A stretch of DNA of 64,000 nt from the NCBI GenBank assembly GCA_023376005.1, contig CM042157.1, forward strand, positions 62,742,618-62,806,617, written 5' to 3'. The notes under the pieces are model-generated. The model ran no database searches. It was not told where the DNA came from and saw only the letters and a list, made by a program, of their open reading frames with translations. Source of the DNA: Doryteuthis pealeii. Taxonomy: Eukaryota > Mollusca > Cephalopoda > Myopsida > Loliginidae. Both the position numbers and the translations under genes were made by a program. Shown here piece by piece: positions 11,795 through 19,284 of the stretch (positions are counted from its first letter, which is position 1; each line of letters starts with the position of its first letter).

Positions 11795-14700
11795 AGTCAT
11801 CCACAGACACGTGTTTCAGCATTTCACGCCTCTTCAGTGTGGCTAGACACAACAACTACCTCTGGCCAAGAGCAAAATCTGATTTTTACCAGCCCAATTT
11901 CTTAACCTCTCAGCCATTTGACAGCTGCCTTAACAGGGTTGTATTTAAATTATTAGATACATACGTTTGTTTATATATTTTTTACGATCACCAGAGAGAT
12001 CCAGTCTTTATATATATATATATATATATATAACTTTCAAAGAAAGAAAAACTTAACAAACCGTCATGAACTCCTGGTAGAAATAAATTTATCATAATTA
12101 AATGAGAGACTGTTAAGTTTTTCTTTCCTTGAAAGTTTATATATAAAAAATGGATAAAAATGAATAAAAAGTAATTATATAAATAAATATAAATATAATA
12201 TATAAATAAAAAGTAATGATGGGGAAAATATGAAAGAATAGAATAAATGGCTGAAAAGGGAAAAAATTAATGAAGACAAAGAAGATGGGGGAAAAAAGAA
12301 ATTTTGTGTAAATAAATGGGTAGAGGAATTATAATAATCATACAGTAAAATACTTGGAGTAGCGTCTTCATCTTGGTTGATATAATGACAGTGTCTGAAA
12401 AGATTATGACTATAATAACAACCGAGAGGAAGGTATGATTGCGTGTATATCAGTAAAATAATTAGGAAAAGAGAAGAACAAATTATGGGTTTTTCTTTTT
12501 AATAAGAAATGAAAGGAAAAAAAATGAAAGAAAACTGAAAAGCAGAAATCATTGAAGAAAAATAGTGAGGTTAGAAATAAAAAGGAATGATAAAGAAAAG
12601 AAAGAAAAAAGAAATTCTTATTGAAAAAAATCAATGAATGAAAGAAAATATAGGAAAAATAAAAATAATTGATAAAAGAAAGATAAAAAAGAAATTATAT
12701 TGAAAAAAATGAATGAAAGAAAATATAGGAAAAATAAAAGGAATGATAAAGAAAAAGAAAAAGAAATTATTATTGAAAAAAAAATGAATGAAAGAAATAT
12801 AGGAAAAATAAAAAGGAATGATAAAAGAAAAAAGAAATTATTATTGAAAAAAAAAAATGAATGAAAGAAAATATAGGAAAAATAAAAAGGAATGATAAAG
12901 AAAAGAAAAAAGAAATTATTATTGAAAAAAATGAATGAAAGAAAATATAGGAAAATAAAAAGGAATGATAAAGAAAAAGAAAAAAGAAATTATTATTGAA
13001 AAAAAAAATGAATGAAAAATATAAGAAAAATAAAAAAATGAAAAAAGAAATTGTTATTGAAAAAAAAATGAATGAAAGAAAATATAGGAAAAATAAAAAG
13101 GAATGAAAAAGAAAAAAGAAATTATTATTGAAAAAAAATGAATGAAAGAAAATATAGGAAAAATAAAAGAATGAAAAAGAAATTATTATTGAAAAAAAAT
13201 AAATGAAAGAAAATATAGGAAAAATAAAAATAAATGAAAAAGAAAGAAAAAAAAAGAAATTATTATTGAAAAAAATTAAATGAAAGAAAATATAGGGAAA
13301 ATAAAAAGGAATGATAAAGAAAAGAAAGAAAAATACACTGAGTTGGCCAGGGCCTGTATTGAACCCGGAACCTTGTAGTTCCTAATAAAATAGTGAAATC
13401 CAAGATGACTACAAATCTAATAACCTCAGATGATAGGAGTTCCCAGCACATGCCAAATCATTAAACAATACAAATGATAAAAAAGACAGTAGGTGATACT
13501 CACTGAGGTCCTTTTTGCAATACTCCTTCCACACAATGTCCGAATGATAAACATGGTGGGGCCAGGTCTGTTGTCCATCGTTTAGAACTGAAAACAATCA
13601 AGAAGCCTGTTATGTTTTTACATAAAGATAAAATAAGGAAGACTGAAATGATAATGCAAGACCAGGTTGTTAGAAAATTAACAAGGTTTTATTTAACACA
13701 GGTTAGAGAATGCTTCTACCCTAAAAGTGACTTAACTAGATCACTCAGTACAAACCCTAATCCAAAAGTGTCATGGCGGAAACCTCACTTCCGAGTTCTC
13801 ATCAGCCCCTACTGATCAAGGGGAGTTGGAAATTAACAAGGTTTTATTAAACACAGTAAAAATGCTTCTACCCTAAAAATGACTTAACTAGCTCAACTGT
13901 GCTGTGCACGTGCTTCCACTTAGAATGAACCCTAATCCAAAAGTGACATGATGGAAACCCCACTTTCAGGTTCCTAACAGCCCCTACTGATCAAGGGGAG
14001 CAACTCTATTTTCGTTTGGTCTTCCTAACAATAGCTCAGATAAAGAAAATGATTGGTTGATTGAATGATTGATTTTAATGGCATATCAATCCATCTAGGG
14101 TTATTTCATGACTAGAGGTTAAGGAATTGCATTCATTGTAAATATACTTTTTTGGTTTGGTTGTTTCGTTGTTTCATTTTACGGCATATCAAACTTTTTC
14201 GGGTCATTTAATGCCAAATCAAGTCATTCTGATAAACAAAGGATTCAGGTTACTTACAGTAACAGCCATTGGTTAAGTGGTCACCCAATTAGGTAGTGGA
14301 TAGGCTTTTTGATGCTTAACTGTGGGATGTTCCAAACTACTACAGTGGCAGAATACAGTAAATCATTATCATGTGCCCCTAGGATTAGAAGAGCTTACAG
14401 GGACGTGGAGTCAAAGTTTAGGTATTGAACATGTATGCCAAGAGAGTCCCCTTGGGAAAAAATGTGATATTTAAAAAGTTTCTTGGTACCTTTAAAAGGA
14501 GGATGCATTCCTAAAATGGGGTAACTAAGCTAGTACCCATTTAGCGATTGTCTGCCCCTGTTTGGATTGATGTGGGGTCTAGAAGAGTTATCTTCTGCCA
14601 ATAGGGGGCTAGAGTATTTAGGCAGCAAGCGGGGAATTTTGAATCCTCTTTCTCTGGGATAGTCAAACACTTCACATGGGTTAGACGCTTGTGCCTCTAC

Positions 14701-16629
14701 CTTAATTGGGGGCTTTATCCCCAGCCTGCTATATGTAAGTTACATTTCTTCAGGAACTCTTTATCACTTCTTTAGGACGAAGTCCTACCTTCTTTATACA
14801 TGTTTGTATATTTGTTAACTATGTATTGCTGTATCATTTGTAATTAGTATATGTATTACTGTCCTAAATGTATCTCCGTTGTTCATGGAATAATTAGTCT
14901 TATTATTTTATACAATTGCTACACCATTACTATTAGTATTTTTGTAATTTATCCATTGTTCTTTTAGACAATAACAAAATAAATTATTCTAATTAATTAT
15001 TATTCTGATAACTCCATTGCAATCTATTAGATTTCCATTTGCCGCAATTGAATGAGCCTTCTATCTTTATAAAATGATATGATTAGTTAAGTCTTTTAAA
15101 AATGACATTTTGACATGAAAAAAAATTGAAATAATTTATTATAATTTATTTTAATTCATAACTTAGATATATAAATAAATTATTTATATTATATCTACTT
15201 ATTGTAATGCAAATTCGGTGTCTGCAACCGAAACTATATAATTGCTTACGTCACAATACCCACAGGAATATGCGTAAGTTTATCAATGAGTATTTAATTT
15301 ACAGTAAAAATCATTAAGTCATAATAGAATAAATCTTATTTGATAACAACGTCTATGAAAATCTGAGTTAGATTTGCCTCAAAACAGCCCATGTTATTAG
15401 TGTGTTTAAAATCCTGCAATGTGTCTTTGTTGAAATTTTGGATATAAGGTGTGTGGCAAATGGTCACTTCTACTTATAGACTTGCCGATTATCATGTGAC
15501 CAGCCTTGTTGTCCAATCACTGGCAGTACTCTGCTGCTGCTGTTGTTATTTATACTGGCTGATTCTAGCTCACTACTACTTGGATCTTCTTGGATGACAG
15601 ACCTAAAGGATTCACCTAAAGGATTCTCTACCACAGGACTTATTCACTTACCAAAGGATTCTCTATCACGGGACTTACTTATTTACTTTGAGTTCTTTCC
15701 AACTGGCCAAGGATGGCGGCCAGATACTTAACACTATCATATATCACTAAGAAATTAACGTTTACATAATATAAGGTGTGGTTAATTTGCATTCTGGTTT
15801 TAACAAAAGCAGGCTTGATAAATAATTACTTGGTGTTATAGATCTTTAATATTATTGTTTTATTCTCCAACATATTAAAATCTATGATTCTATGTAGAAA
15901 CCAATTAAGATATAATTAAAATGATTGTAATCTTTTTATATGCGTTCTTATTTTGTTAGTCTTACTAATTTAAAATATTTCATTACATTAAAACTTAAAT
16001 ACTTATGCCCAGAGGGTGCATATTCTTGCTAGTATAGATAATAAATGTTATACTTAAGTAATAGGTACTTTTTACACAGGGTCGGGTTAGTGTGTTCGGC
16101 TAGAAACCACAAGGTTCCTAGTTCAATACCGGCCCTCGCCAACTCAGCATATGAGTAGCACGGGATCTGTGCTGATGGCAGGTGTGGCGCTCCACCTCAG
16201 ACGCAAAAACAATCTCCCTGGTCTAGTGCTAGTGAAAAGGGGGATAGACTCCCTTGCTGATTGGCTGATACTGACTTTAGGCCACCTTGACGACTTACTT
16301 ACTTTTTACACTATCACAATTTTTCCTTAAGGAACAACACTTTTTGGCATACATGTCAATTACCCAAACTTTTACCAACCACTCTGGGTCATACACTTTT
16401 CCTTTGATGACCACTCATGCTTGCACAAGCAAAAGTACAAAAGAGGTTTCTCTTACTTGCATTTGACTATACAGTCATAAGCCTTGTATCCCAAGGACCT
16501 GCTGTCATCTTCTGGATAAGTGCCGGACACAGGAGACGTCTGGAGAGAAAACCGGGAACTGATATTGTTCATCTGTGGTGGAGGTGGGGGGACACTGAAA
16601 TATGTTCGACCACTGACAACCTCTGACAT
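605..16629 (-). CDS. ACTMAP: Actin maturation protease, complete six-exon gene
   Basis: The family is a cysteine aminopeptidase-like enzyme that removes the N-terminal acetylated residue (acetyl-Met or acetyl-Cys) from newly made actin in the cytosol. Joined coding exons on the minus strand are 16629-16457, 13587-13504, 8705-8584, 3443-3326, 1419-1349 and 939-605. That gives 903 nt, 300 codons plus stop, close to the human protein of about 350 residues. Every junction phase matches (2,2,1,2,1). Visible landmarks are a PPPPPQ run (residues 14-19), GPQCGFAAL with the predicted catalytic Cys at residue 87, KGYTIQGELFSA (about 116-127), LLLVPYDSD, GHKAHWALLTG with the candidate catalytic His at 184, and a C-terminal ELCGKIVIL segment. 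These match, in order, segments I recall from human ACTMAP. An in-frame TAG six bases upstream of the ATG supports the start. A 5' UTR exon further upstream is possible. Confidence 0.93.
940..1348 (-). other. ACTMAP: ACTMAP intron 5
   Basis: A 409-bp U2-type intron with donor GTAAGT and acceptor TTTCAG on the minus strand. It is AT-rich. Around 1205-1275 there is a short decayed piece of the repeat that carries the CAGAGGTGCAGT motif (compare 58640-59127). Confidence 0.85.
1349..1419 (-). CDS. ACTMAP: ACTMAP coding exon 5 (His motif)
   Basis: A 71-nt exon encoding Y-DSDKNYQPC-LKNGHKAHWALLT, entered in phase 2 and left in phase 1. Human ACTMAP has the equivalent YDEDFNHEPC...KGHKAHWA. The second histidine of GHKAHW (residue 184) is the candidate catalytic base. 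The upstream boundary is fixed by the U12-type acceptor (TTTTTAG then T-TAT-GAT), because only that cut restores the VPYDSD reading frame. Confidence 0.92.
1475..1957. mobile_element. hAT-type MITE in ACTMAP intron 4
   Basis: The ends are CAGAGTTTCTCAAA on the left and TTTGAGAACCCCTG on the right, an imperfect terminal inverted repeat of the common hAT form CAGGGGTTCTCAAA. The flanks TATTAGGT (1467-1474) and TATTATGT (1958-1965) form an 8-bp target duplication with one mismatch, as expected for hAT. There is no transposase frame, so it is non-autonomous. Its left end lies only about 40 bp from the U12 branch site. Confidence 0.85.
2195..2378 (-). repeat. Fragment of repeat family C
   Basis: Reverse-complement similarity to the 3' half of the element at 58640-59127: the CCAAAGTGGAGT, CATGAACTGCTCA and CAGTCGGTGCAT-like blocks recur here in degraded form. 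Confidence 0.6.
2378..2575 (+). repeat. Fragment of tRNA-like SINE family B
   Basis: Shares with 38481-38752 the blocks ATGAATCCAACC, CCAGCTATGGGTAAATAG, GGGCAGACTGG, CTAGGAGAA and CTCTGAATTCAAACC. The tRNA-like head is degraded. Confidence 0.65.
2830..3020. repeat. TTCCAGG tandem repeat
   Basis: Irregular repeats of TTTTCCAGTACTGG and TTTTTGACAAAAACCACCC. Two near-identical blocks of about 70 bp lie at 2860-2925 and 2940-3000. Confidence 0.75.
3326..3443 (-). CDS. ACTMAP: ACTMAP coding exon 4
   Basis: A 118-nt exon after acceptor TTTTTCAG and before the U12-type donor. It encodes A-YFMEDLAQEFCTAQVV, then CPNVIWECLLQGYLLLVP. The human counterpart has a RLAQEVL helix followed by LLIPYDED. 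It is entered in phase 1 (Gly/Ala codon split) and left in phase 2 (Pro split). The whole length is open only in this frame on the minus strand. Confidence 0.92.
3588..3702. repeat. Short direct duplication
   Basis: GAAATAGATCACTAATTAG...ACTGAGTCTATTCTAGTAGTGACCAAGG occurs twice, about 65 bp apart, with one difference. Confidence 0.8.
3946..3991 (-). ncRNA. Hammerhead-like ribozyme motif (decayed stem II)
   Basis: On the minus strand: stem I AACAC / GTGTT (5 bp), core CTGAGGA, an imperfect stem II region, GAAA, and a CGTT closing segment. The core letters are kept but stem II pairs poorly. It is in sense orientation in ACTMAP intron 3. Related copies lie at 5054 and 20975. Confidence 0.5.
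4085..4470 (+). mobile_element. Helitron-like element, family B, 3' end intact
   Basis: Ends in a short hairpin (CACCC GGA GGGTG) followed by TTTGCTAG and a T, the CTAG|T end expected of Helitrons. The 5' part (CGCTTCCGGTTTTTGTCTG) matches the reverse copy at 60161-60552, but the terminal TC is not clear. Confidence 0.65.
4480..4910 (+). repeat. Repeat with CA microsatellite and hammerhead-like relic
   Basis: Contains a CA run (about 4579-4598), then CTGTCAA, a GAGAT/ATCTC stem and GAAATATTAAGAA near 4767-4810. It resembles 49900-50060, including CACCATAGTTACCTT and CCTTCAAAACCAACCA, so these are two copies of one element. The CTGTCAA core is mutated here. Confidence 0.6.
5054..5099 (+). ncRNA. 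Hammerhead-like ribozyme motif
   Basis: Stem I AACAC / GTGTT, core CTGAGGA, a GGCC..GACC stem II region, GAAA and a TGTT segment. The arrangement matches 3946-3991, with stem II only partly paired. It is antisense to ACTMAP. Confidence 0.5.
5215..5475. repeat. MITE family F fragment
   Basis: Shares with 26078-26340 and 56061-56480 the blocks ATCATAAAATGTGTTCTTA, AACTGCATGTTTTAACA and GGTCGGCCATTTTCATTTC. Adjacent 5475-5600 is CA/TA microsatellite. Confidence 0.7.
5888..6193. mobile_element. Foldback element with ~107-bp inverted arms
   Basis: The left arm (about 5888-5997) contains GGTAATCCTTAACTTGTTCC ... CAATAAATGTTTTATTTTTC. The right arm (about 6083-6190) is its near-complete reverse complement. 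The spacer is AT-rich with AAATAAATA repeats. No frame is present. Confidence 0.8.
6790..7065 (-). pseudogene. LINE 3' end fragment
   Basis: On the minus strand it resembles the end of the LINE ORF seen intact-like at 35163-35429: GTAACTGGTGCACTAGGAAT, then the CAGAGGAAGAATGGAGACCA block and the CTGAGGAGACTTGTTGTCAC end. It carries shifts and stops. Confidence 0.75.
7066..7140 (-). mobile_element. Very short LINE 3' end with (AAT)n tail
   Basis: An ATT trinucleotide run (plus strand) followed by TATGAGTTTTTCACACC...GCTGGTGG. This is the same 3' terminus and tail as other LINE copies here, so it is a second, heavily 5'-truncated insertion next to the previous one. Confidence 0.65.
7183..7472 (-). 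mobile_element. tRNA-like SINE family B
   Basis: On the minus strand it starts with GGTGTAATGGTTAAAGTCAT (A-box-like) and has a GAGTTCAAATCC B-box. It runs through CCAGCTCTGGGTAAATAG, GGGCAGACTGGG and GAATTCAAACCTGTTGAA, and ends CTGCTCGTGCGGAGGGG. The same order occurs at 38481-38752. Confidence 0.85.
7500..7675. repeat. AT and CT microsatellites
   Basis: (AT)n at 7517-7532, (CT)n then (AT)n at 7621-7672. A second (AT)n block follows the ribozyme at 7880-7912. Confidence 0.9.
7815..7858 (+). ncRNA. Hammerhead ribozyme motif, minimal stem III
   Basis: Stem I CCC / GGG, core CTGATGA, stem II GGTGTT / AACACC (6 bp, perfect), GAAA, then CCGCGGTC, which gives a 2-bp stem III closing CGCG and a GTC cleavage triplet. 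One extra A lies between the core and stem II, the main weakness. (AT)n blocks flank the element. Confidence 0.65.
8051..8304 (-). mobile_element. tRNA-derived SINE family A
   Basis: Minus-strand head: TAGCTCAGTCGGTAGAG (A box) and AGTTCGATACC (B box), followed by a unique ~170-bp body (AGCTGATGGTA, CTCCACCTCAGA, ATTGAAAAGGGGATAGACTCC) and an AAGTAAAG-type tail. Other copies lie at 16078, 32189, 36148, 36819, 39578 and 51715. This is a SINE, not a working tRNA gene. Confidence 0.9.
8584..8705 (-). CDS. ACTMAP: ACTMAP coding exon 3 (catalytic Cys)
   Basis: A 122-nt exon; its first base completes the Gln codon of GPQ. It encodes CGFAALIMAAQIWKKDD, then LTLDMLVKIGKQKGYTIQGELFS. Human ACTMAP has QCGLVALWMAG and later GYTAQGEMFS. 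Cys87 is the predicted nucleophile. Donor GTGAGT is strong; the acceptor (ACAATTGAAG) is weak in pyrimidines but is the only cut giving the right phase. Confidence 0.92.
8990..9450 (-). pseudogene. Retroelement-associated nuclease-like fragment, frameshifted
   Basis: Two overlapping minus-strand frames join into one recognisable domain. The first contains RPDIVIWSVNQKKVFIVELT then VPFEEN; the second continues KYEDLREQCIRNGW, VFPIEVGYQGF and ASAWIWL. The PD-x12-E-LTVP pattern followed by EVGCRGF-like text recurs in many retroelement-derived ORFs of invertebrates, and suggests a PD-(D/E)XK-type fold. The break near 9250 combines a frameshift with loss of several residues. Domain assignment is from memory. 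Confidence 0.6.
10868..10985. mobile_element. Palindromic MITE, copy 1
   Basis: The arms AGAAAAATTTAACAAACCGTC and the reverse complement of its right end pair over about 45 bp around GATAAATTTCTGGTTGAAATAAATTTATC. An (AT)n run follows directly. Two more copies are at 11640 and 12032. Confidence 0.8.
11640..11752. mobile_element. Palindromic MITE, copy 2
   Basis: About 110 bp and almost fully self-complementary (GGAAAAACTTAACAAACCAT ... GTTTGTTAAGTTTTTCTTTC). (AT)n microsatellites lie on both sides. Confidence 0.85.
11801..11842 (-). ncRNA. Hammerhead ribozyme motif, complete core
   Basis: Minus strand, 42 nt: stem I CCACA / TGTGG (5 bp), core CTGAAGA (position 7 is variable in the family), stem II GGCG..TGCT with two wobble pairs, GAAA, and CACGTGTC, which forms a short stem III and a GTC cleavage triplet. 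All conserved core bases are present and there is no extra base before stem II. It lies in sense orientation inside ACTMAP intron 2. Confidence 0.75.
12032..12142. mobile_element. Palindromic MITE, copy 3
   Basis: ACTTTCAAAGAAAGAAAAAC at the left and its complement GTTTTTCTTTCCTTGAAAGT at the right enclose AACAAACCGTCATGA... as in copies 1 and 2. It is preceded by (AT)n. Confidence 0.85.
12560..13330. repeat. Purine-rich minisatellite, ~70-bp unit
   Basis: About ten copies of a unit with the blocks ATGAATGAAAGAAAATATAG, GAAAAATAAAAAGGAATGA and AAAGAAATTATTATTG. Unit length varies by a few bases. It lies just inside ACTMAP intron 2, beside exon 2. The tail (13331-13395) is a piece of SINE family A. 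Confidence 0.9.
13504..13587 (-). CDS. ACTMAP: ACTMAP coding exon 2
   Basis: An 84-nt exon between acceptor GTTTTCAG and donor GTGAGT. It encodes SKRWTTDLAPPCLSF, then GHCVEGVLQKGP, with split codons at both ends (Asn and Gln). It leads into QCGF, as human LIQEGPQCG does. A longer frame overlaps it on the same strand but would break the phases. Confidence 0.88.
13677..14001. repeat. Two-copy direct repeat, ~160 bp
   Basis: ACAAGGTTTTATT..AACACAG, AATGCTTCTACCCTAAAA, ACCCTAATCCAAAAGTG and CAGCCCCTACTGATCAAGGG each occur twice in the same order. Confidence 0.9.
14255..14350 (-). mobile_element. 5S rRNA-like SINE head
   Basis: On the minus strand: GTTAAGCATCAAAAAG..., then TAATTGGGTGACCACTTAA and GGCTGTTACTG. 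This follows the 3' half of 5S rRNA (AAGCTAAGC ... ACTTGGATGGGAGACC ... GGTACTG). Too divergent to be a working 5S gene. Confidence 0.6.
15194..16032 (+). mobile_element. Helitron-like element, family A (839 bp)
   Basis: Begins TC after an A (A|TCTACTTATTGTAATG). Ends with a GCCCAGAGGGTGC hairpin remnant, ATATTCTTG and CTAG before a T. The 5' CTGCAACCGAAACTATAT and the 3' ATTAAAACTTAAATACTT match the copies at 41586 and 47587. The extra length is internal. No Rep or helicase frame, so non-autonomous. Confidence 0.75.
16078..16305 (+). mobile_element. tRNA-derived SINE family A, A box partly deleted
   Basis: TTCGGCTAGAAACCACAAGG, a B box (AGTTCAATACC) and the family body are present, but most of the TAGCTCAGTCGGTAGAGC head is missing. 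It lies in ACTMAP intron 1. Confidence 0.85.
16457..16629 (-). CDS. ACTMAP: ACTMAP coding exon 1 (start)
   Basis: 173 nt from ATG to donor GTAAGA. It encodes MSEVVSGRTYFSVPPPPPQ and ends SLGYKAYDCIVKC plus two bases of an Asn codon. A proline-rich, low-complexity N-terminus is also seen in human ACTMAP. The ATG is preceded by TTGTAGGTT, so an in-frame TAG lies upstream. The T-rich stretch before TTTGTAG could equally be an acceptor for a 5' UTR exon not found here. Confidence 0.85.
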
Positions 16630-16682
16630 AACCTACAAATATAAAAAAAAAAGTCAAATGAAAAAATAAAATCATTGTAAAA

Positions 16683-16712
16683 TTGGTTGGTTGGTTGGTT
16701 GGTTGGTTGGTT
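16683..16712. repeat. TTGG tetranucleotide repeat
   Basis: Seven TTGG units next to the 83-bp satellite. TTGG runs also precede other copies of the CGGCAT...ATGCCG motif (for example 32815). Confidence 0.9.
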
Positions 16713-16744
16713 TTTGACATAAAAATCCTTGGGTTATTTTATAC

Positions 16745-17655
16745 TGAAGTCGGTTTAACAATTATGGTCTCCAATTATATTCAATACAAAAATGTATCCT
16801 ATCAACCTTTGTTGGGTTATTTTATGCCAAAGTCAATTTAATAATTATGGTCTCCAATTATATACAATAAAAAATGTATCATGTCAACTCTTGTTGGGTT
16901 ATTTTATGCCAAAGTCGATTTAATAATTATGGTCTCCAATTATATTCAATATAAAAATGTATCCTATCAACCCTTGTAGTGTTATTTTATGCTAAAGTCG
17001 ATTTAACAATTATGGTCTCCAATCATATACAATACAAAAATGTATCATGTCAACCCTTGTTGAGTTATTTTATGCCAAAGTCGATTTAATAATTATGGTC
17101 TCCAATCATATACAATACAAAAATGTATCCTATCAACCCTTGTTGGGTTATTTTATGCCAAAGTCGATTTAATAATTATGGTCTCCAATCATATACAATA
17201 CAAAAATGTATCATGTCAACCCTTGTTGAGTTATTTTATGCCAAAGTCAGTTTAACAATTATGGTCTCCAATTATATTCAATACAAAAATGTATCCTATC
17301 AACCCTTGTTGGGTTATTTTATGCCAAAGTCAGTTTAACAATTATGGTCTCCAATTATATTCAATACAAAAATATATCATGTCAACCCTTGTTGGGTTAT
17401 TTTATGCCAAAGTCAGTTTAACAATTATGGTCTCCAATTATATTCAATACAAAAATATATCCTATCAACCCTTGTTGGGTTATTTTATGCCAAAGTCAGT
17501 TTAACAATTATGGTCTCCAATTATATACAGTCCAAAAATGTATAATGTCAGCCTTTGTTGGGTTATTTTATGCCAAAATCAGTTTAATAATTATGGTCTC
17601 CAATTATATACAATACAAAAATGTATCATGTCAACCCTTGTTGGGTTATTTTATA
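16745..17655. repeat. 83-bp tandem repeat, ~11 copies
   Basis: Unit: AACAATTATGGTCTCCAATT, ATATACAATACAAAAATGTAT, CATGTCAACCCTTGTTGGG, TTATTTTATGCCAAAGTC. Copies are highly alike. The last two blocks equal the dispersed motif also seen at 45780-45825, so the array seems to have grown from one copy of that element. It lies directly upstream of ACTMAP exon 1. Confidence 0.93.
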
Positions 17656-18050
17656 AACAATTTAAACAAGTAAACACTTCCTACTTTGTTGCAATATCAA
17701 TGTTTTAAGAGCCAAGGTTATCAATAAAGTCCTCAATCATTTTAACAATTATGGTCTCCAATTATATACAGTCAAAAACTGTATCTTCATGATCATGTTA
17801 CACAGGTAAACACTTCAAACTTAGTTGCAGTATCAATGTCTTAAGAGCCAATGAATTAATCAAGTTCAAAATGATTTTAAACAGGTAAACAACTCAAACT
17901 TATTTGCAATATCAATGTTTTAAGATCAAATGCATTAATATAATTCACAAACAATTAAAACAAGTAAACACTTAATACTTTGTTGCAATATCAATGTTTT
18001 AAGAGCCAAAGTTATCAATAAAGTCCTCAATCATTTTAAAAGTAAACACT
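17655..18050. repeat. ~80-bp degenerate tandem repeat
   Basis: About four copies of AACA(A/G)GTAAACACTTC, ACTTTGTTGCAATATCAATG and TTTTAAGAGCCAA. It continues from the 83-bp array, sharing ACAATTATGGTCTCCAATT at 17745. Confidence 0.8.
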
Positions 18051-18054
18051 TCAT

Positions 18055-18262
18055 ACCGAATTCCGAGTTTTCCCTCTCCTGGACTGGTTGCCTTCTTACC
18101 ATGGCTAAAAAGCCCACTACTATCCTTATTATTTACTCCTACCCCAGATGGTTTCATGCCTTTCCCCATGGGCATAGAGCACAAAGTGAAACACAATCAA
18201 CCTCCTCTAGGATTTGAAACTTGGTCATTGAGTGCATTTCCTATGATAATAACCGTTACATA
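18055..18262 (-). mobile_element. SINE family B fragment
   Basis: Minus-strand similarity to 38481-38752: GGAAATGCACTCAATGACC-like head, a CATGGGAAAGGCATGAAACC block and CAGTCCAGGAGAGGGAAAAC. Degraded. Confidence 0.6.
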
Positions 18263-18398
18263 AATAACACTCCTTAAAAAATGCCAATAAAAAATGAATA
18301 AATAAAATGAGTGTTGAAGAAAGATTAAAGTTTGTAGTATCAGAATTTTTTTTTTTTTTAATGGGTTGGGCTAGAGTTTACCACATAACACTACTTTG

Positions 18399-18399
<1 letters not shown>

Positions 18400-18436
<37 letters not shown>

Positions 18437-18849
18437 AAGTGGAATAAATAGGTGTATATGCACTTGTGTATGTGGTCTAATAACTGCAAATGTGTTATGC
18501 TCTATATCATATCTAAGTTTTACAAAATGATACAAGTACAGATATTCAATTTTATTTCTAATATAAACTTATATATATGTATATACATACATATATCTAT
18601 AAATTCCTAACATGCAATTGTTTGTGTGTATATATATATATATATATATAAATTCCTAACATGCAATTGTTGTGTGTATATATATATATAAATTCCTTGC
18701 AATTGTTTGTGTGTAATATAATATATATATAAATTCCTAACATGCAATTGTTTGTGTGTATATATATATATATATATATAAATTTCTAACATGCAATTGT
18801 TTGTGTGTATATATAATATATATATATATACATTCTAACATCAATTGTT

Positions 18850-18885
<36 letters not shown>
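18400..18885. repeat. Compound (AT)n / AACATGCAATTGTTTGTGTG minisatellite
   Basis: (AT)n at 18400-18434, then about six units from 18600 made of AAATTCCTAACATGCAATTG, TTTGTGTGTATA and a variable (TA)n run. Frames over these are artefacts. Confidence 0.92.
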
Positions 18886-18888
<3 letters not shown>

Positions 18889-19062
18889 AATGGAATCTCT
18901 CATCGTTTTTTCGACGCATGAGTGTTCATCTAGTGAACAACCAACACAGTGATTTGTTTATAGTGGTGAAGGCTTGTGTAGGACCATTCCACACTTTTTG
19001 GTACAGCTGATAGGAAAGAATTGGTGCATCAAGGAATGCCACGAACCCAATCAATGACTGAC
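18886..19062. other. Gap sequence, partly shared with 42545-42700
   Basis: Includes TCCACACTTTTTGGTACAGC, also found in reverse complement at 42600-42615, along with the GACGCATGAGTGTTCAT block. It is therefore repetitive, probably a longer host element of the neighbouring SINE B. Confidence 0.5.
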
Positions 19063-19284
19063 CTCAGGAATTTTGAATTCAGAGTTATCCCATCTCCTAG
19101 ACTGGTTACCTACCCAAGGTTAAAGAGCCCAGTCTGCCCTACTATTTAACCCATAGCTGGAGGGAGAATATATGGATTCATACCTTTCCCAAGGGTATTA
19201 GCGCTATATGAAATGCCAACAGCTTCGTCTAGGAATTGAGCTCGAACCGACGAGTCCATTTTCCACGACTCTAACCACTAGCCC
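19062..19284 (-). mobile_element. SINE family B
   Basis: On the minus strand: GGCTAGTGGTTAGAGTCGTG, a GAGCTCAATTCC B-box region, AAGGTATGAATCC, CAGCTATGGGTTAAATAG and GATAACTCTGAATTC. Closest to 42318-42541. Confidence 0.8.

Larger units (their letters stand above)
8706..13503 (-). other. ACTMAP: ACTMAP intron 2
   Basis: A 4798-bp intron holding a retroelement relic, three palindromic MITEs, a hammerhead motif in sense orientation and a purine-rich minisatellite. Stretches 9650-10860 and 12145-12560 are AT-rich with only homopolymer runs, a CT microsatellite (9735-9760) and nothing gene-like. Confidence 0.85.
13588..16456 (-). other. ACTMAP: ACTMAP intron 1
   Basis: A 2869-bp intron (donor GTAAGA, acceptor TTTTCAG). 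Contains a direct repeat, a 5S-like SINE, an 839-bp Helitron-like element and a tRNA SINE. Bases 14400-15190 show nothing further that I recognise. Confidence 0.85.

Noticed and set aside
13409..13597. 62-codon minus-strand frame MFSVLNDGQQTW...
   Set aside because: It covers ACTMAP exon 2 in the wrong frame; the shifted frame fits both splice phases and leads to GPQCG.
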